A stretch of 64,000 bases of DNA from Garcia nutans (Eukaryota; Streptophyta; Magnoliopsida; Malpighiales; Euphorbiaceae), in contig CANTUV010000024.1 of the NCBI GenBank assembly GCA_947685225.1, positions 14,154,001 to 14,218,000 of the forward strand, in the 5' to 3' direction. Positions 10,478 to 22,236 of the stretch are shown in pieces. Numbering within the stretch: position 1 is the stretch's first letter; every line of letters starts with the position of its first letter. A program made the translations under genes and the position numbers. Under the pieces are notes generated by a model that saw only the letters and a program-made list of their open reading frames with translations, was not told the origin of the DNA and ran no database searches.

Positions 10478-13400
10478 TGTAACATCCATGATTTTGGAGA
10501 AATTAAATAAGTATTTGGAAAGATAAATTGTATATACTCAATATATATATCTAGAGTTTATATAATATATACATATGGTATATTAATTGTATATGTTGGA
10601 TTAATACATTACATACTTAATATTTAATACACACATAAGGTACATTTGATGTGTATATAAGATACACATTACTTGTGCATATGTGTAATATTCTAAATTT
10701 TTGAAAAAGTTTTAATTTTTGGAAATTTGATAAAATAAATTATAATTTAAATGGATAAATTAAATTAATGATTTTAAATGAAAAATGAAGGGGTTTTAAA
10801 TGAAAAAGTGGATAATATATGTACAATATACATAACATATAAAAGTCAACACTTTTTAAAAGAAAAGTCAAAGTAAAAGGGTATTTTGGTAATTAAATCT
10901 TAAAAATTTAAAATTAATAAATAATTCAAAAATAAATTATTTTTGAATGGAAGAGGAAATTTATGACTTTTAATTTATTAAATAAATAATTAAATAAATA
11001 ATTATTAAATTATTTTAATATATATATATATGGTTAAAAATAAAAGATGAAAAGAAAAAGAAAATTTAAAAGTTTTTTATCTTCTTCTTCTTCTCCATCA
11101 AGGGCCGGCCACCATGGATATTAATCTCAAGAATTTTGATCTTCCATACTCCACAAATTGAAGGATTCAACAAGTTTAAAGTGGAATTTTGGTGATTTCC
11201 ACCAAAATTAGTAAGTTCCCAACTTCTTTCTTTGGATTTCATAGGAATTATGATTATGTTTGTTTTGGGCTTTTAAAGTTCTAAGATTTAATTGTCTATT
11301 TGGGTATATATGAAGTTATTTTAAGTGATTAACAATGATTTTAAAGTTGGATTAAAGAAATGGTTGAGTTTGGGTAAGATTGGTGAAGAGAGAGAATTTA
11401 GGGTTATGTAATTTTTGGGGTTTTGAAATCATGGTTTTTAATTGTGTAAATTGATTCCAAATGAGTTGTTTTGATACATAAACAAGTATTTTAAAGTCAA
11501 GTATTGGATTTGGTTGTGTTTGGTTGGAGTTTGAGAATGAAAGTGAAGATTTAGGGTTTTGGAAAAGTGATTTTCCAAAGTGGTTGAATTGTGTGATTTT
11601 ATTTGTTTAAGCATGTTGTTTAGTATTAAAAGTGATGAATATAAGCTTGAAATGAGTAATGGATTGTGTTGGAATGGAAAACCTTCAATGGGGGAAGGTT
11701 ATGCCATTTTATGGTTTTGTATATAAGAGTGTATTGTTACAATGTAAATGATTTAAATGTATTAAAATATGTTTTTAATGATATAAATAGACTTAAAACA
11801 CTAATTTAAATGTCTTGATATGGTTTTTCAAAGTTAAAGTGAGGTGAAGCTTGCTTTGGGTTGCTAGTAGAGGTATGTACAAACTTTGAGTATAATGTTT
11901 ATATTTGCATGACATTTGGACTTCACACATTTTGGTTGAAAAATGTGTTAAGCTACTTGGTTCATTGATTGAGTATGAATAATGTGCTATGACATTTGTA
12001 ATGTCATATATGTGTTAAATGCATAGTGAAAAGCCATTAATAATGGCTAAATTGTGTAAAGTGTGAAATATGCATATTATGTGAAAATACCCAAAGTAAT
12101 TGAGTAATGTGTTGTTAATGCAAAAATGAGATATGTGGAATAATGAAATGATTTGATATTGATAAAAATGAGAAAAAAAATGAGAAAAGTGAGAAAAATG
12201 AGAATGATGTAAAAGATGTGAAAAATAAGAAAAATGAGAAAAAAAAAAGTGAAAATAAGGCAATGAGCCTAGTTTGATTATGAGAAATATAATGAGAAAT
12301 GAATTGTGAAAGTATTTGATAATGAGATAAATGAATTAATTGTGTGCCTAATATGTTATTCAATTTTCAGAGTTTTGGGTTTGGCGGCATGCCTATGAAT
12401 TGCTGGGCAGGTGAAAAGATCGGGTCGTAAGCCAAGCCCAGCTGATAAATGATAAATATGATATTTTTGGGGTGAAAAGACTGGGTCGTAAGCCTTAAAA
12501 ACCGTAACAGTCTAGCCGGGTTGAGGACCAAGATATTGGGGCCTAAGGGTCTAGCCGGGTTGAGGTTCAAGAGACTGGGGCTGTTACATTATCCATGGAT
12601 ATATATATTGCCTACGGGTTAGACACATGGTGTCATTATGGACCAAAGCAGTAACTCTGAAATTTGAATAGCATATTAGATCCTTTTTGGGCCCATGCTT
12701 GTCTTTGCTTTAATATGAATTATGAATTGTGATACAATTGAGCAATATAATGTTATGAGCTGTGAGTATGAAATATTTGAAAAATATAAGAAAGTGAAAT
12801 GATGTGACCTCTATATACATTGTGCATTGGCATTACTTTACATTTTTATTATTATCAAAGTTTGTACCACTAGGCTTCGGCTTAGCGTGATTGTAATTCG
12901 TCGCGCAGGTGTCATGGACGTTTTGGTAGAGCTGGAGAGTTTTACTAGACCTGGTCGGATCTAGGTTTGTATTTATTGAGCTGGAAGAGTTGTTTAGGGT
13001 ACATCAAGATCAGAGCCAGTTGCCAGCATATACATTTTTTATATTATATATGTTATGATATGTTTTTGAAGCATATATTGTAAATTGTAAAGAATGATTT
13101 GAATAATTTTGTTTAAGATGGAATTTTATATATAATGTTGATATATGTTGATATATATACCTATATATATGTATTTTGAGAAAATATAGAGAAATTGAGA
13201 AGTATTGGTGAATTGATTTTATTTGGAGTGTTTGTTTTATGCAGGTTGTGTTTTGTTGAATTTTGGAAACGTTCAAATTACAAACAAAACTCTGGCAAAT
13301 TTTTCCCGGAGATTTTCATATAAAATATTTATTTTGGATTCCTATAACAAGCAAAGAATATTTATATACTATTTATTTTATATATTAGTATTTGAAATCT

Positions 13401-13518
13401 TAAAACAGAAATGTAATTTTTTTATTAAATCGGGCTGTGACATTTTTATACTGTATATGCGTATTTTACATATGCTGAAAATATGTATTGTATGTATATA
13501 GGGTATAAGGGTGTTACA
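10478..13518 (+). repeat. LARD 1 5' LTR (3041 bp)
   Basis: TG...CA ends (TGTAACATCC, GTGTTACA). Landmarks: promoter-like TATATATATATATGG (~11016), a CT-rich leader with donor-like AGTAAGTTCCC (~11210), a second donor-like GGTATGTAC (~11873), a purine-rich GAGAAAAATGAG low-complexity tract (12165-12250), GGCGGCATGCCT (~12383), two GAAAAGAYYGGGTCGTAAG modules (12411, 12472), a GTAACAG...CTGTTAC segment (12504-12588) and the GTGATTGTAATTCGTCGCGC block (~12888). No coding content: the open frames opposite the GAGAAAA tract are low complexity. Confidence 0.9.
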
Positions 13519-13525
13519 TTTATTT

Positions 13526-13538
13526 TGGTATCAGAGCC
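13526..13538 (+). other. Primer binding site (tRNA-iMet), LARD 1
   Basis: TGGTATCAGAGCC, seven bases past the LTR end, complementary to the 3' end of plant initiator methionine tRNA. Confidence 0.9.
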
Positions 13539-15899
13539 TAAGCTTGAGGTTCTCGACCTAGGTGGGTTGTTAGATAGAGAAATTTGGAATTTTAAAAAAA
13601 TAATTTTCAATTGTGATACATGCATTGGCACTGGTAATTTATCTGATCCCTGATGTGACAATGTCCATTTGATATAATGGATATGAGTTGAGTTGGCGTC
13701 TGGGTTGCATATATCAGAGTGGCATAGTAGAAGCAACATTCTAGACCTTATGGATTAAGAATTTTTGGAACTTCTATTCGAAATTAAGATTCATAGTTGA
13801 TTCAATTGATGAATAAGTGGAATTAAGAAAAATAATTTATGAAATGATTTATGATATGAAATAAAAAGTTTGAGAAATGGACATGAGAGTTACAGAAAAT
13901 TTTATAGGTATGCTGTAAAATGATATTGTTGATTTTTTTTTAAATAAATATAGGAATCTTGGATGAGTTTGAAAATTTAATGAAAAGTTTTTCTATATGT
14001 TAGAATCTAATGTATAAAATTTCATAATTGTTAAAGATGAATTACTAATTAAGAAAGGTAGAAGAGCACATATTGTTGGAGGAGTTCCAGAAACTCAGAA
14101 TCTATAGAAATTGAGAAACATATTTAAAAACTATTGCAAAACTACCCAGAAAAATATGAAAATTTACACCCAATATCATATGTATTCCTATAACATATGG
14201 TTAAAATTTCATGAATTTTTATTAAGGTTTGATACCTGAAAAAAATAGACAAATGGGTGCTGCCAGAGAAATTATTAAAGAGATAGATTCTCTGATTTTG
14301 GAAGATTTAATTTTTAAATATATTAAATCAACTTGGAAAAATCTAAAACTTTACATATAAGTCCATATATGTGTCAAGTGCACATGGATAAAAGTTTACA
14401 AGCTTTTATAAAGAATTGGTAAGGAATATAAAAATTAAAAGTGAGATTGACATGAAACTGAGGAAGTTATGCAGTTTTGTGTAAGTAATTAATAAATTAA
14501 TTTTATGAGACAAATGAATGAAGAAAATTAGAAAAACATTTATATGCATATGGGTATAAGTATAGGAGAAATATGGAGTTTTTAATAATTTTCAACAAAG
14601 AGTTCATAATTAAAATCAAAGAGTGAAATCATATATGATAGCAAATTATTTATTATGGAACAATGATGCATAATTTAGGGTTGAGTGTGCAAAATTAAAG
14701 TATGTAAATGGATGATGTTAATTAGTGTAAGGAAATGAATTAGTGTTGTTTAAAAGTAAATATTATGATCTTAAGATTGAGAATGTGATATGGATGAAAT
14801 TTAGTGAGGTTCATATTGTTGGTTGTATTATATGGAATTTAAATTTTTGAAATGGGTTTTCATAGTTGTGAAAGTGATGTACTTTGATGTTATATTAATA
14901 TATAGGTAATGCTTATAAAGTTAGCTCTTGAAAATGAGATTAATAAAATGAATTTTAAGTAAAGTAGTAAGTTGAAAATTTAGAGTTGTAAGGGAATTTC
15001 GATGAGGATTGTTTAGATATTGATAGTTTAATGTTTAATAAGCATGGGAGTAATTTTGAATGAGTAATGTTACTTATAAAAGTACTAACTAAGGTGTAAT
15101 GTGGTTGATAATATAAAAATTTATTATGAAATAAAGGAAAATGATTAAGCAAGTTAAAATGAGTTACTTTAGTTAATTGAATTGGAAATGATGAAAATAG
15201 ATATGAAGGGTATAATAATTGAAAAAAAATGTGTGTGAGAAATGTCACATTGGAAATGTGACTAAGATTTATATAAAGTGTTAATATATATATATATATA
15301 ATAAGAAATTTATTTAAGAAATGGGTGATTAAATAAAAAAAAGATGTTAATTATGTTGTGGTCAGAGTGTGTATATATGTTGAATTGATGAATAACCTAA
15401 GTAATGTCAAAAGAATGAGAAATGATAATGTTCTCTGAAAGGTGATAAATGTTAACTTTATATAGGTTATATGTAAAAGAGGAATTGAGTATAATTGTAT
15501 GATTTATGTGATGAGATTTTTTTCTATATGAACACAAATATGATATATAAGAAAATGTGGAATGTAAGTCACATTGTGATTATGACTTACAAAGGTGTAT
15601 GTGAATGATTAAAAAAATGTTATCGAGTGTTTACTACCTTATACAAATATGTGTCTGGTGATATTGAGAATGATATTGCATGTATTAATAGACCTAAGAG
15701 AGATTAGGTCTTGACCTGCATAGAGTTAGGTCATGTGATGAATTGAGATTGAGAATGGACCCGAATAGAGTTGGATGGTGAAATTGTTATTTTAACAACT
15801 GAACTTGATGATTGTATAGTGTTTTGGGCCTAAAGTATATGTGTATAAATAAGAGATTGTAAGTAAAAGGAAAGTATAATGAAGAAAGTATGGAAATGA

Positions 15900-15935
<36 letters not shown>

Positions 15936-17380
15936 GAATGAAATTTTTTATAAGAGATAGATTAGAAATGGAGTAATAAATGAAAATTGTGTAAATTAGC
16001 ATATGAACGAATATGTATATATAAGAGATGTTAATGATAATATTGTTGAAATATGAGTTAGGCTAATGATAATCAAGTGATCAAAAGTAAATTGCTTTGA
16101 AACAGAGCTGAAATGTGTTAACTCTTCATACAGTAAGAGTTTAAAGAACTTATATGTAATTTTAAAATGCCACGGATGTGTGACCATTAAGACATGGGTG
16201 TAGTTTCAAGATAAGAGCTATTTGAGAAAAAATTATAGTGAAAGCGGTGTTTATTTGTAACTTATAGACGGGGACTTAAGATGATACAATTGTGAAATAT
16301 ATTAAGTGAAATTGATAGTTTTTGTTTCATGAGATACAAGCAAGATTTGTGGCTGGTATAGTTGGACTCATAACTTTATGTAAAAATTTATTTATGACCA
16401 TAAATAGTATGAAAACAAAAGATAATTGTGAAAATATGATAAGCTATAAATGATGTGTAAGAATAGTGATTTTTGTAAATATGGTAACTATAGAAAAGTG
16501 GTAAATGAAAGGAATTATGAAATGTGCATAAGAGCTATATTAAATGTGTTTGAAAGTGGTATAAAATGAATAAGTTGATAAAAGTGACGTTTAAAGTGAA
16601 TAAGACTAGGGGAAGTAAATATTATCTGTAATGATGAATTCGAAAAGAATTAAAATTTGAGAATAACTTTAATCTAATAGAATTAGGTCATGAATTGAAA
16701 ACGATTGATGAATTTCAAATAGACTAAAGGTTGGTCAGAATAGAATAAGGTTGTGATGGTCATATTGTGATAGTTAGATCAATTGATCCGAAATGCAATA
16801 AGTTTATAAGTATTTATTGAAATTCAATGTGTGTAGTTGTATTAAGAATATGCAAGCTATATGATAATGTGCATATATGTATATGCATATGAAATGAGCT
16901 AAGTTATATTAGTTTCAAATAATTATAAGAGAAAAGTGTTAGTTATAGTATAATTAGAATGAATTTTCATAAGTAAATAAGATTTTATTGTCGTATAATG
17001 GTGATTTAAAATTAATATGTGGTAATTGTATAATGAGTAGGATCAAAGTGAAGATGTGTAAAATTATTGTGTTAAGGTAAAAGTTATTAACATTTGAATT
17101 TAAGGTGATGAGAGTATATTTTTTAAGATAATGAAGCGATCAGATATCTTGAGTGCAATAGGTGTATGGTGTATATATATTAAGGAGATGAACTAATTTT
17201 GTTTAATGACAATTCGATTGAAGATATAATAATTTGTTGTGACTGTTTGAGTAAATAGACAGTATAATGATGTGTTAGGGAATGGTAAAAAGAAAATTAA
17301 GAATGAACCTAAGGGGACAATAGAAATTATGTAATTTGGTAAAATAATGATTTGGATGATTTATTACTCTAGATATATTA

Positions 17381-17397
17381 TTTAAGGGGGAGAAAAT
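17381..17397 (+). other. Polypurine tract, LARD 1
   Basis: TTTAAGGGGGAGAAAAT abuts the 3' LTR start TGTAACATCC; standard plus-strand priming site. Confidence 0.8.
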
Positions 17398-20012
17398 TGT
17401 AACATCCATGATTTTGGAGAAATTAAATAAGTATTTGGAGAGATAAATTGTATATACTCAATATATATATCTAGAGTTTATATAACATATACATATGGTA
17501 TATTAATTGTATATGTTGGATTAATACATTACATATTTAATATTTAATACACACATAAGGTACATTTGATGTGTATATAAGATACACATTACTTGTGCAT
17601 ATGTGTAATATCCTAAATTTTTGAAAAAGTTCTAATTTTTGGAAATTTGATAAAATAAATTATAATTTAAATGGATAAATTAAATTAATGATTTTAAATG
17701 AAAAATGAAGGGGTTTTAAATGAAAAAGTGGATAATATATGTGATATATATGTAAAATATACATAACATATAAAAGTCAACAATTTTTAAAAGAAAAGTC
17801 AAAGTAAAAGGGTATTTTGGTAATTAAATCTTAAAAATTTAAAATTAATAAAATAATTCAAAAATAAATTATTTTTGAATGGAAGAGGAAATTTATGACT
17901 TTTAATTTATTAAATAAATAATTAAATAATTAATTATTAAATTATTTTAATATATATATATATGGTTAAAAATAAAAGATGAAAAGAAAAAGAAAATTTA
18001 AAAGTTTTTCATCATCTTCTTCTTTTCCATCAAGGACCGGCCACCATGGCTATTAATCTCAAGAATTTTGATCTTCCATACTCCACAAATTGAAGGATTC
18101 AACAAGTTTAAAGTGGAATTTTGGTGATTTCCACCAAAATTAGTAAGTTCCCAACTTCTTTCTTTGGATTTCATAGGAATTATGATTATGTTTGTTTTGG
18201 GCTTTTAAAGTTCTAAGATTTAATTGTCTATTTGGGTATATATGAAGTTATTTTAAGTGATTAACAATGATTTTAAAGTTGGATTAAAGAAATGGTTGAG
18301 TTTGAGTAAGATTGGTGAAGAGAGAGAATTTAGGGTTATGTAATTTTTGGGGTTTTGAAATCATGGTTTTTAATTATGTAAATTGATTCCAAATGAGTTG
18401 TTTTGATACATAAACAAGTATTTTAAAGTCAAATATTAGATTTGGTTGTGTTTAGTTGGAGTTTGAGAATGGAAGTGGAGATTTAGGGTTTTGGAAAAGT
18501 GATTTTCCAAAGTGGTTGAATTGTGTGATTTTATTTGTTTAAGCATGTTGTTTAGTATTAAAAGTGATGAATATAAGCTTAAAATGAGTAATGGATTGTG
18601 TTGGAATGGGAAACCTTCAATGGGGGAAGGTTATGCCATTTTATGGTTTTGTATATAAGAGTGTATTGTTATAATGTAAATGATTTAAATGTATTAAAAT
18701 ATGTTTTTAATGATATAAATAGACTTAAAACACTAATTTAAATGTCTTGATATGGTTTTTCAAAGTTAAAGTGAGGTGAAGCTTACTTTGGGTTGCTAGT
18801 AGATGTATGTACAAACTTTGTGTGTTTATATTTGCATGACATTTGGACTTAACACATTTTGGTTGAAAAATGTGTTAAGCTACTTGGTTCATTGATTGAG
18901 TATGAATAATGTGCTATGACATTTGTAATGTCATATATGTGTTAAATGCATTGTGAAAAGCCATTAATAATGGCTAAATTGTGTAAAGTGTGAAATATAC
19001 ATATTATGTGAAAATACCCAAAGTAATTGGGTAATGTATTGTTAATGCAAAAAATGAGATATGTGGAATAATGAAATGAATTCATATTGATAAAAATGAG
19101 AAAAAAAAAATGAGAAAAGTGAGAAAAATGGGAAAGATGTGAAAAATGAGAAAAATGAGAAAAAAAAAGTGAAAATAAGGCAATGAGCCTAGTTTGATTA
19201 TGAGAAATAAAATGAGAAATGAATTGTGAAAGTATTTGATAATGAGATAAATGAATTAGTTGTGTGCCTAGTATGTTATTCAATTTTCAGAGTTCTAGGT
19301 TTGGCGGCATGCCTATGAATTGCTGGGCAGGTGAAAAGACTGGGTCGTAAGTCGAGCCAAGCTGATAAATGATAAATATGATATTTTTAGGGTGAAAAGA
19401 TTGGGTCGTAAGCCTTAAAAACCGTAACAGTCTAGCCGGGTTGAGGACCAAGATATTGGGGCCTAAGGGTCTAGCCGGGTTGAGGTTCAAGAGACTGGGG
19501 CTGTTACATTATCCATGGATATATATATTGCCTACGGGCTAGACACATGGTGTCATTATGGACCAAAGCAGTAACTCTGAAATTTGAATAGCATATTAGA
19601 TCCTTTTTGGGCCCATGCTTGTCTTTACTTTAATATGAATTATGAATTGTGATACAATTGAGCAATATAATGTTATAAGTTGTGAGTATTAAATATTTGA
19701 AAAAAATAAGAAAGTGAAATGATGTGACCTCTATATGCATTGTGCATTGGCATTACTTTACATTTTTATTATTATCAAAGTTTATACCACTAGGCTTCGG
19801 CTTAGCGTAATTGTAATTCATCGCGCAGGTGTCATGGACATTTTGATAGAGCTGGAGAGTTTTACTAGACCTAGTCGGGTCTAGGTTTGTATTTATTGAG
19901 CTGGAACAGTTGTTTTGGGTACATCAAGATCAGAGCTAGTTGCCATCATGTACATTTTTTATATTATGTATGTTATGATATGTTTTTAAAGCATATATTG
20001 TAAATTGTAAAG
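17398..20012 (+). repeat. LARD 1 3' LTR, truncated
   Basis: Collinear with the 5' LTR from TGTAACATCC to TAAATTGTAAAG, with scattered substitutions and small indels, for example an extra GTGATATATATGTAAAATAT-like segment near 17740. It holds the same purine-rich tract (19095-19175), both GAAAAGA modules (19331, 19392) and GTAACAG...CTGTTAC. The last ~430 bases, present at 13092-13518 in the partner, are missing and were not found downstream in this window. Confidence 0.88.
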
Positions 20013-20225
20013 GGGTGTTTGGTTACATGGACACCTCCACCCTCACCCTCCTAATCCAACTAAAATAACCTAATAATAAGCTAACAACATTGGGCTTAAA
20101 CAATAATGCCAAACCACTAATAATGGCATACAAATAATATCTGATTATTAAATGTCATCCAAATAACATAAGTCTTATGAATAACTAATAATAAAATAAT
20201 AATATTAAATATATAGTTGGGCTAA

Positions 20226-20464
20226 AATAACAAGTAATCCTAACTAGCCTTCATTATCCATGGCCTCCAATAAAATGGTCAACTTCTCTTTGTTTATACT
20301 TTGTCCATATGGCTCTAGGTTTACATCCATGAATCTTTGCACATATGCTTGTAAAGCTTCCTTTATCTTTGTAGCTCTTTGTCTTGTAATTAGTCTATAA
20401 GGAGTCTTTAAGCTTTGAGTTCCATCACTTCCTTTCATGGATTCTATAGCAATGCTTGCATCAA
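20226..20464 (-). pseudogene. Gypsy pol C-terminal tail fragment inside the MULE
   Basis: An uninterrupted minus-strand reading frame (20244-20438) carries ITRQRATKIKEALQAYVQRF, the same tail encoded by the minus strand at 1-170. Nucleotide similarity to 1-145 is high and ends sharply near 20465, where MULE-like sequence begins. It may be a captured host or element fragment (as in Pack-MULEs) or a small insertion or rearrangement; its position beside the MULE's 5' end would fit capture. Nothing suggests function. Confidence 0.7.
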
Positions 20465-22194
20465 TAAGGCACCAATTGGTGAAGATTTCATATTGTTGGG
20501 TGATAAAGTTCTATTAGAAATTGTTAAGGGTTGGAAAAATGGTCATACACTTGATGTTTATGTGGCCCATGAGGTGTTTAAACCACAAGTCTATGCAACA
20601 ACAATCAAGGTGGCATGTGGGGTAAATAAGCCTAGTCAAACTAATGTTACTATAGGCAGTTTGAATGAGGTGGTCCACTTTAATTTCCCCTCTTAGACAA
20701 ACTAGGGCAACCAACATAAATGAGATTAGCAACTTAAATGCTTTGGCCAAATATCCATTTGAGGAAGTCAGTTTCATTGGTACTGAGGCTGAGAGAAAGG
20801 CAAAAATAATTAGAGAGGATTTGGCTATTGAGGTGGAAAGGGACATGTAGGAGGCTGGGAATGTTGAACCCTATGTGTCTAATAAGGCAAAATCAAGAGT
20901 AAATGGAAGTGACTCTAAAGATTTAGATTATGGAGTAAAGGGTGATGGTGTTCACATAGTTCAACTGACAGTGGGGGCTATTTTAAAGATAATGATGTTA
21001 AAGGAGAACAAGATGTATTAAGTGATTGTAGTGGTGATGATGAGGAGTTTAGGGTTGTTAGGGAGATAGTAAGAACTTAACAAAAGGATAGAACTAGAAA
21101 GGAGAAGAATAATGGTAGTATTCCACTCAGAGAGGTTGGCAGTAATATTGGTTTTGAGGATTTGGATAAGGGTAAAAATAGGTATATAGGCAAATAAGGA
21201 TGTGATGAACCATATTATGTTATCTTAGATTTTGATAGTTGTGAAAGTAATCAAGAAAATGATGATGAAGATATACCTATTAAGAGATAGAGTAGGAGAG
21301 TGCATCATAACCCTACATTTGAAACTCCATGGTTTCAACTTGGCATGGTCTTTGAGAGTGTGAAGCAGTTTAGGCAAGCTGTGTCTTGCTATGGCATGAA
21401 AAAGGTGTTTAATTGACTTTTAAACCAAATGAACAACATAGAGTGAGGATTAAGTGTGCACATAAGGGTTGTCCTTGGTTGCTTTTTGCTAGGATTGAAG
21501 GTGAAACTCAAGATTTCATTATGATGACTTACTATCCAATCCATAAGTGTTTTAGGAAAAATTAGAATAGACTTAGTAATTTTGAGTTGATAGCTAACCA
21601 TTTTAAAGATAGATTTATTTCACAACCTGGAATTAAAATTTGGGAGATTCAAGAGTTGTGCAAGAAAGAGTTGAAGGTTTATATGGGTAGGACAGTTCGC
21701 AAGAGGGCTAAGTACAAGGTATTAAATAGATATATGGGTGATTTTAGGTTTGAGTATGCTAGAATAGAGGACTATGAGGATAAGATTTTAGAGACTAATC
21801 TTGTCTCCACTTGTGTAGTGAAGTTTGATGACAATAGTTAAGCTGGAAAAAGACTTTTTCAAAGATTTTATGTCTGTTTTGATGCCATGAAGAGAGGTTG
21901 ATTAGATGGATGTAGGTAGGTTTGATGGCTATTTCCTAAAAGGGATTTGCAAGGGTTAATTGCTGGTTGTTGTGGTCAAGGATGGGAATCAATAGATGTT
22001 TCCCATTGCTTAGACTGTGGTGGATTTGGAAACAAAACAAACTTGGAGATGGTTTATGAGGATTTTGATTCATGACTTGAATCTTAGGGATGGAAAAGGA
22101 TTAACTTTGATAACTAACATACAAAAGGTAATCTTTTAATGGGTTATTTCTTAATTATTTTAGTTGTGGTTACAATTTGTATTAATGGTTTTGC
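20465..22194 (+). pseudogene. MULE transposase, N-terminal and first catalytic part
   Basis: After an N-terminal region and an acidic stretch, the MuDR DNA-binding domain is visible: TPWFQLGMVFESVKQFRQAV, RIKCAHKGCPWLLFARIEG (partly frameshifted), then ELIANHFKDRF, ELCKKELKVYMGRT and KYKVLNRYMGDF. The DDE region begins after 21880 with LDGCR, FDGYFLKG, MFPIA and TWRWFM. At about 22126 a GTAATC donor followed ~70 bases later by TTTTGCAA marks a probable small intron whose acceptor AG is altered; GLIPTIMELLLEA follows. Several stops, for example after MKRG, kill the gene. Confidence 0.85.
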
Positions 22195-22236
22195 AAGGGC
22201 TAATTCCAACAATAATGGAGTTATTGCTAGAAGCTA

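Larger units (their letters stand above)
13519..17397 (+). other. Non-coding interior of LARD 1
   Basis: About 3.9 kb, strongly AT-rich and rich in stops in all frames; no gag, protease, RT or integrase motif is visible. The first ~140 bases match the leader of the Del-like copies (GATACATGCATTGGCA..CTGAT.. pattern), after which the sequence is unrelated to gag. The 3' half from ~15840 is closely matched by 57834-59444 in LARD 2, so the interior belongs to a family and is not random decay. Short TA-rich microsatellites occur at 15282-15302 and 15900-15935. Confidence 0.75.
10478..20012 (+). mobile_element. LARD-like non-autonomous LTR retrotransposon, copy 1
   Basis: Two ~3 kb LTRs in direct orientation (TGTAACATCC...GTGTTACA), a tRNA-iMet primer site after the first, a polypurine tract before the second, and a 3.9 kb interior without gag or pol. 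Its leader (to about 13660) and its 3' tail resemble the Del/Tekay-like copies here, which suggests an internally replaced derivative moved by Del-type proteins. The 3' LTR lacks its last ~430 bases, being cut at 20012 where the MuDR-like block begins, so no target duplication can be checked. The five bases before the 5' LTR are CATAA. A second copy lies at 49137-62509. Confidence 0.88.

Noticed and set aside
12015..12363. Minus-strand open frames rich in Ser/His/Phe opposite the LARD LTR (also 18942-19283)
   Set aside because: They translate the GAGAAAAATGAG low-complexity tract, change frame between copies and match no family.
13223..13501. Plus-strand frame of 92 codons at the end of the LARD LTR
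   Set aside because: AT-rich, not preserved in the partner LTR, no recognisable domain.
20415..20850. A host gene upstream of the MULE transposase
   Set aside because: The frames run directly into MULE N-terminal sequence with stops; better explained as the decayed transposase start.
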